Positions 18,048 to 19,588 of a stretch of DNA of 19,588 nucleotides are shown piece by piece. The position numbers and the translations under genes were made by a program. The notes beneath the pieces were generated by a model, which worked only from the letters and a program-made list of their open reading frames with translations, did no database searches and was not told where the DNA came from. Within the stretch, counting starts at the first letter, position 1. Each line of letters starts with the position of its first letter. The stretch is from JAFRXK01 sp045603305 (GTDB taxonomy: Bacteria > Bacillota > Clostridia > Lachnospirales > Lachnospiraceae), in contig JAZULV010000084.1 in assembly GCA_045603305.1 (NCBI GenBank), positions 1-19,588 on the forward strand, read 5' to 3'.

Positions 18048-19325
18048 TTATCGTCTTCTTATAATTTCGTCTCTTCTTGGTCCGTTTGATACAAGAGTAA
18101 TCGGCACACCGATCTCCTTCTCAATCTCATCAATATATGCCTTACAGTTCTCCGGAAGGTCATCATAGTTCTTTATGCCTCTGATGTCACAGTTCCAGCC
18201 AGGTAATACCTTAAGCACTGGCTTAGCCTTGTTAAGCTTAGTTGTTGTAGGGAAGTCCTTTGTAACCTCACCATCAATCTCGTAACCTACGCAAATCGGT
18301 ATCTCTTTAAGGTATCCAAGTACGTCAAGTACTGTAAGGGCAACCTCTGTAGCACCCTGCATACGGCAGCCATATCTTGTTGCAACTGCATCAAACCAAC
18401 CCATTCTTCTAGGACGTCCTGTAGTAGCACCGAACTCTCCGGCATCACCGCCACGAACTCTAAGCTCCTGAGCCTCGTCACCGAATATCTCACTTACAAA
18501 TGCTCCGGCACCTACTGCACTTGAGTATGCCTTAACAACTGTAGTAATGCTCTTAATCTCATATGGAGGAATACCTGCTCCAATCGCACCATATGCTGCA
18601 AGAGTTGAAGAAGAAGTAACCATAGGATAAATACCGTGATCCGGGTCCTTAAGAGAACCAAGCTGTCCCTCAAGTAAAATGTTCTTGCCTTCCTTGATAG
18701 CATTGTGCAGATAGAGCGAAGTATCACATACATAAGGAGCAATCATCTCCTTGTACTCCATCATAGTTGCAAAAAGCTCTTCCGGATCTATTGCCGGCTT
18801 ATGATATAAGTGCTCAAGAATAACATTCTTCTGAACACATACATTGTTAATCTTCTCTTTAAGTGCTTCCTCATCGAAAAGCTCACTTACCTGGAAGCCA
18901 ATCTTTGCATACTTATCTGAATAGAATGGTGCAATGCCTGACTTTGTAGAACCGAAAGACTTACCAGCCAGACGCTCCTCTTCGTACTCATCAAAAAGCA
19001 CATGATATGGCATAAGAATCTGTGCTCTGTCCGATACTAAAATCTTAGGTGTTGGAACATTCTTCTCTTCTAATGACTTAATCTCCTTAATAAGATATGG
19101 AATGTTGAGTGCAACACCATTGCCAATAATACTTGTTGTATGATCATAAAATACGCCTGAAGGAAGAAGATGCAGTGCAAACTTACCATAATCATTTATA
19201 ATAGTATGTCCTGCATTACTTCCGCCCTGGAATCTGATAATTATGTCAGATTCAGCAGCAAGCATATCTGTAATTTTACCTTTTCCTTCGTCGCCCCAGT
19301 TAGCGCCTACAATAGCTCTTACCAT
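18048..19325 (-). CDS. purA: Adenylosuccinate synthetase, divergent form
   Basis: A 425-aa cytoplasmic enzyme that joins IMP and aspartate using GTP, the first step from IMP to AMP. The GTP loop GDEGKGK (11-17), catalytic Asp12, GGSNAGHT (34-41) with His40, and TTGRPRRMGW (301-310) are intact, and the length is normal. Several other segments differ from the textbook form: EGQLG (219-223) where EGAQG is usual, VTSSS for VTSSN, YSSAVGAGAFVSE (267-279) for YSTRVGAGPFPTE, and YAKIGFQV for the VARRGLRV region that holds an IMP-contacting Arg. This points to a distinct PurA clade, or altered control, rather than loss of function, since the catalytic residues remain. GGGAGG precedes the ATG. Confidence 0.95.
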   Translation of the reverse strand: MVRAIVGANWGDEGKGKITDMLAAESDIIIRFQGGSNAGHTIINDYGKFALHLLPSGVFYDHTTSIIGNGVALNIPYLIKEIKSLEEKNVPTPKILVSDRAQILMPYHVLFDEYEEERLAGKSFGSTKSGIAPFYSDKYAKIGFQVSELFDEEALKEKINNVCVQKNVILEHLYHKPAIDPEELFATMMEYKEMIAPYVCDTSLYLHNAIKEGKNILLEGQLGSLKDPDHGIYPMVTSSSTLAAYGAIGAGIPPYEIKSITTVVKAYSSAVGAGAFVSEIFGDEAQELRVRGGDAGEFGATTGRPRRMGWFDAVATRYGCRMQGATEVALTVLDVLGYLKEIPICVGYEIDGEVTKDFPTTTKLNKAKPVLKVLPGWNCDIRGIKNYDDLPENCKAYIDEIEKEIGVPITLVSNGPRRDEIIRRR

Positions 19326-19370
19326 TAGTCTATCCTCCCTGTAAAGTGGAATCTTAAAAACAACGTTAAT

Positions 19371-19399
19371 AGTATATATGAAAAGTTTTCAAAAATCAA
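19371..19399 (-). promoter_or_regulatory. Promoter of purA
   Basis: On the minus strand TTGATT (19394-19399), a 17-nt spacer and TATACT (19371-19376) make a good sigma-A promoter, about 46 nt before the start codon. No purine riboswitch is visible in this short leader. Confidence 0.65.
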
Positions 19400-19563
19400 T
19401 ACGCCAATATCTATAGTTTGAGCTTACATGTTAACTTTTTATAATATTTTCGCTGTTTTGTGACATTTTTCATGTTTATAGGAATATACATCATGAAGCT
19501 TGCTATATTTTTATGAGTAAAATGCTTTAACTTTTCTTTCTGACAACTAAAAAAGAGGTATCT

Positions 19564-19588
19564 ATGTTAAATCAAAAAATCAAAACTC
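19564..19588 (+). CDS. Start of a plus-strand gene cut by the window edge
   Basis: AAAAAAGAGGT is followed 5 nt later by ATG at 19564 and an open frame MLNQKIKT to the last base. The ribosome site is good, but only eight codons are seen, so no product can be named. It diverges from purA across about 240 nt. Confidence 0.5.

Overview
The window looks like a chromosome segment from a low-GC Clostridia species, probably a Lachnospiraceae member. The evidence is AT-rich intergenic DNA, strong AGGAGG-type ribosome sites, consensus sigma-A promoters, and clostridial-type PPDK, Hsp33 and PurA. No rRNA, tRNA, CRISPR array or intact insertion sequence was seen.

The window has two halves. The right half (about 10.1-19.6 kb) is ordinary core chromosome, mostly on the minus strand. 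It carries ppdK (pyruvate phosphate dikinase), a methyltransferase/hslO/GNAT cluster, a membrane-anchored transglutaminase-like protein, a small two-helix membrane protein (plus strand), a HAD hydrolase and purA. A new plus-strand gene begins at the right edge. Most transcription units here have a visible terminator hairpin.

The left half (about 0.4-10.1 kb) is accessory DNA. It holds a MATE exporter, a DUF1016/PDDEXK nuclease with a small HTH partner, a lipoprotein, a decayed DMP19-like gene, a RelB/PIN toxin-antitoxin pair, an alpha/beta hydrolase, a frameshifted small gene, the C-terminal end of a large serine recombinase, a frameshifted small gene, an HNH nuclease with an acidic partner behind a structured leader, and an orphan XRE repressor.

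The most notable observation is that the 3' end of ppdK recurs across this accessory half. Four degenerate copies of a ppdK-like tail (peptide type AAAQAAIKEAK-stop, followed by TAATTAG and TTTATAAA) occur at about 4.1, 4.7, 6.06 and 7.3 kb, with a fifth doubtful one near 2.5 kb. All lie on the same strand as ppdK, and each follows a cargo gene at once. A foreign gene remnant starts directly after the ppdK stop codon. The simplest reading is that the ppdK 3' end has been an attachment site for repeated integrations, leaving a cassette-like row of [cargo gene + old ppdK tail]. This is inference and needs comparative genomics.

Two regulatory structures also stand out. One is a perfect consensus promoter bracketed by two TGTGTCA-type palindromes in front of the HTH/DUF1016 operon. 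The other is a roughly 330-nt highly structured untranslated leader, with its own promoter and terminator-like hairpin, in front of the HNH gene.
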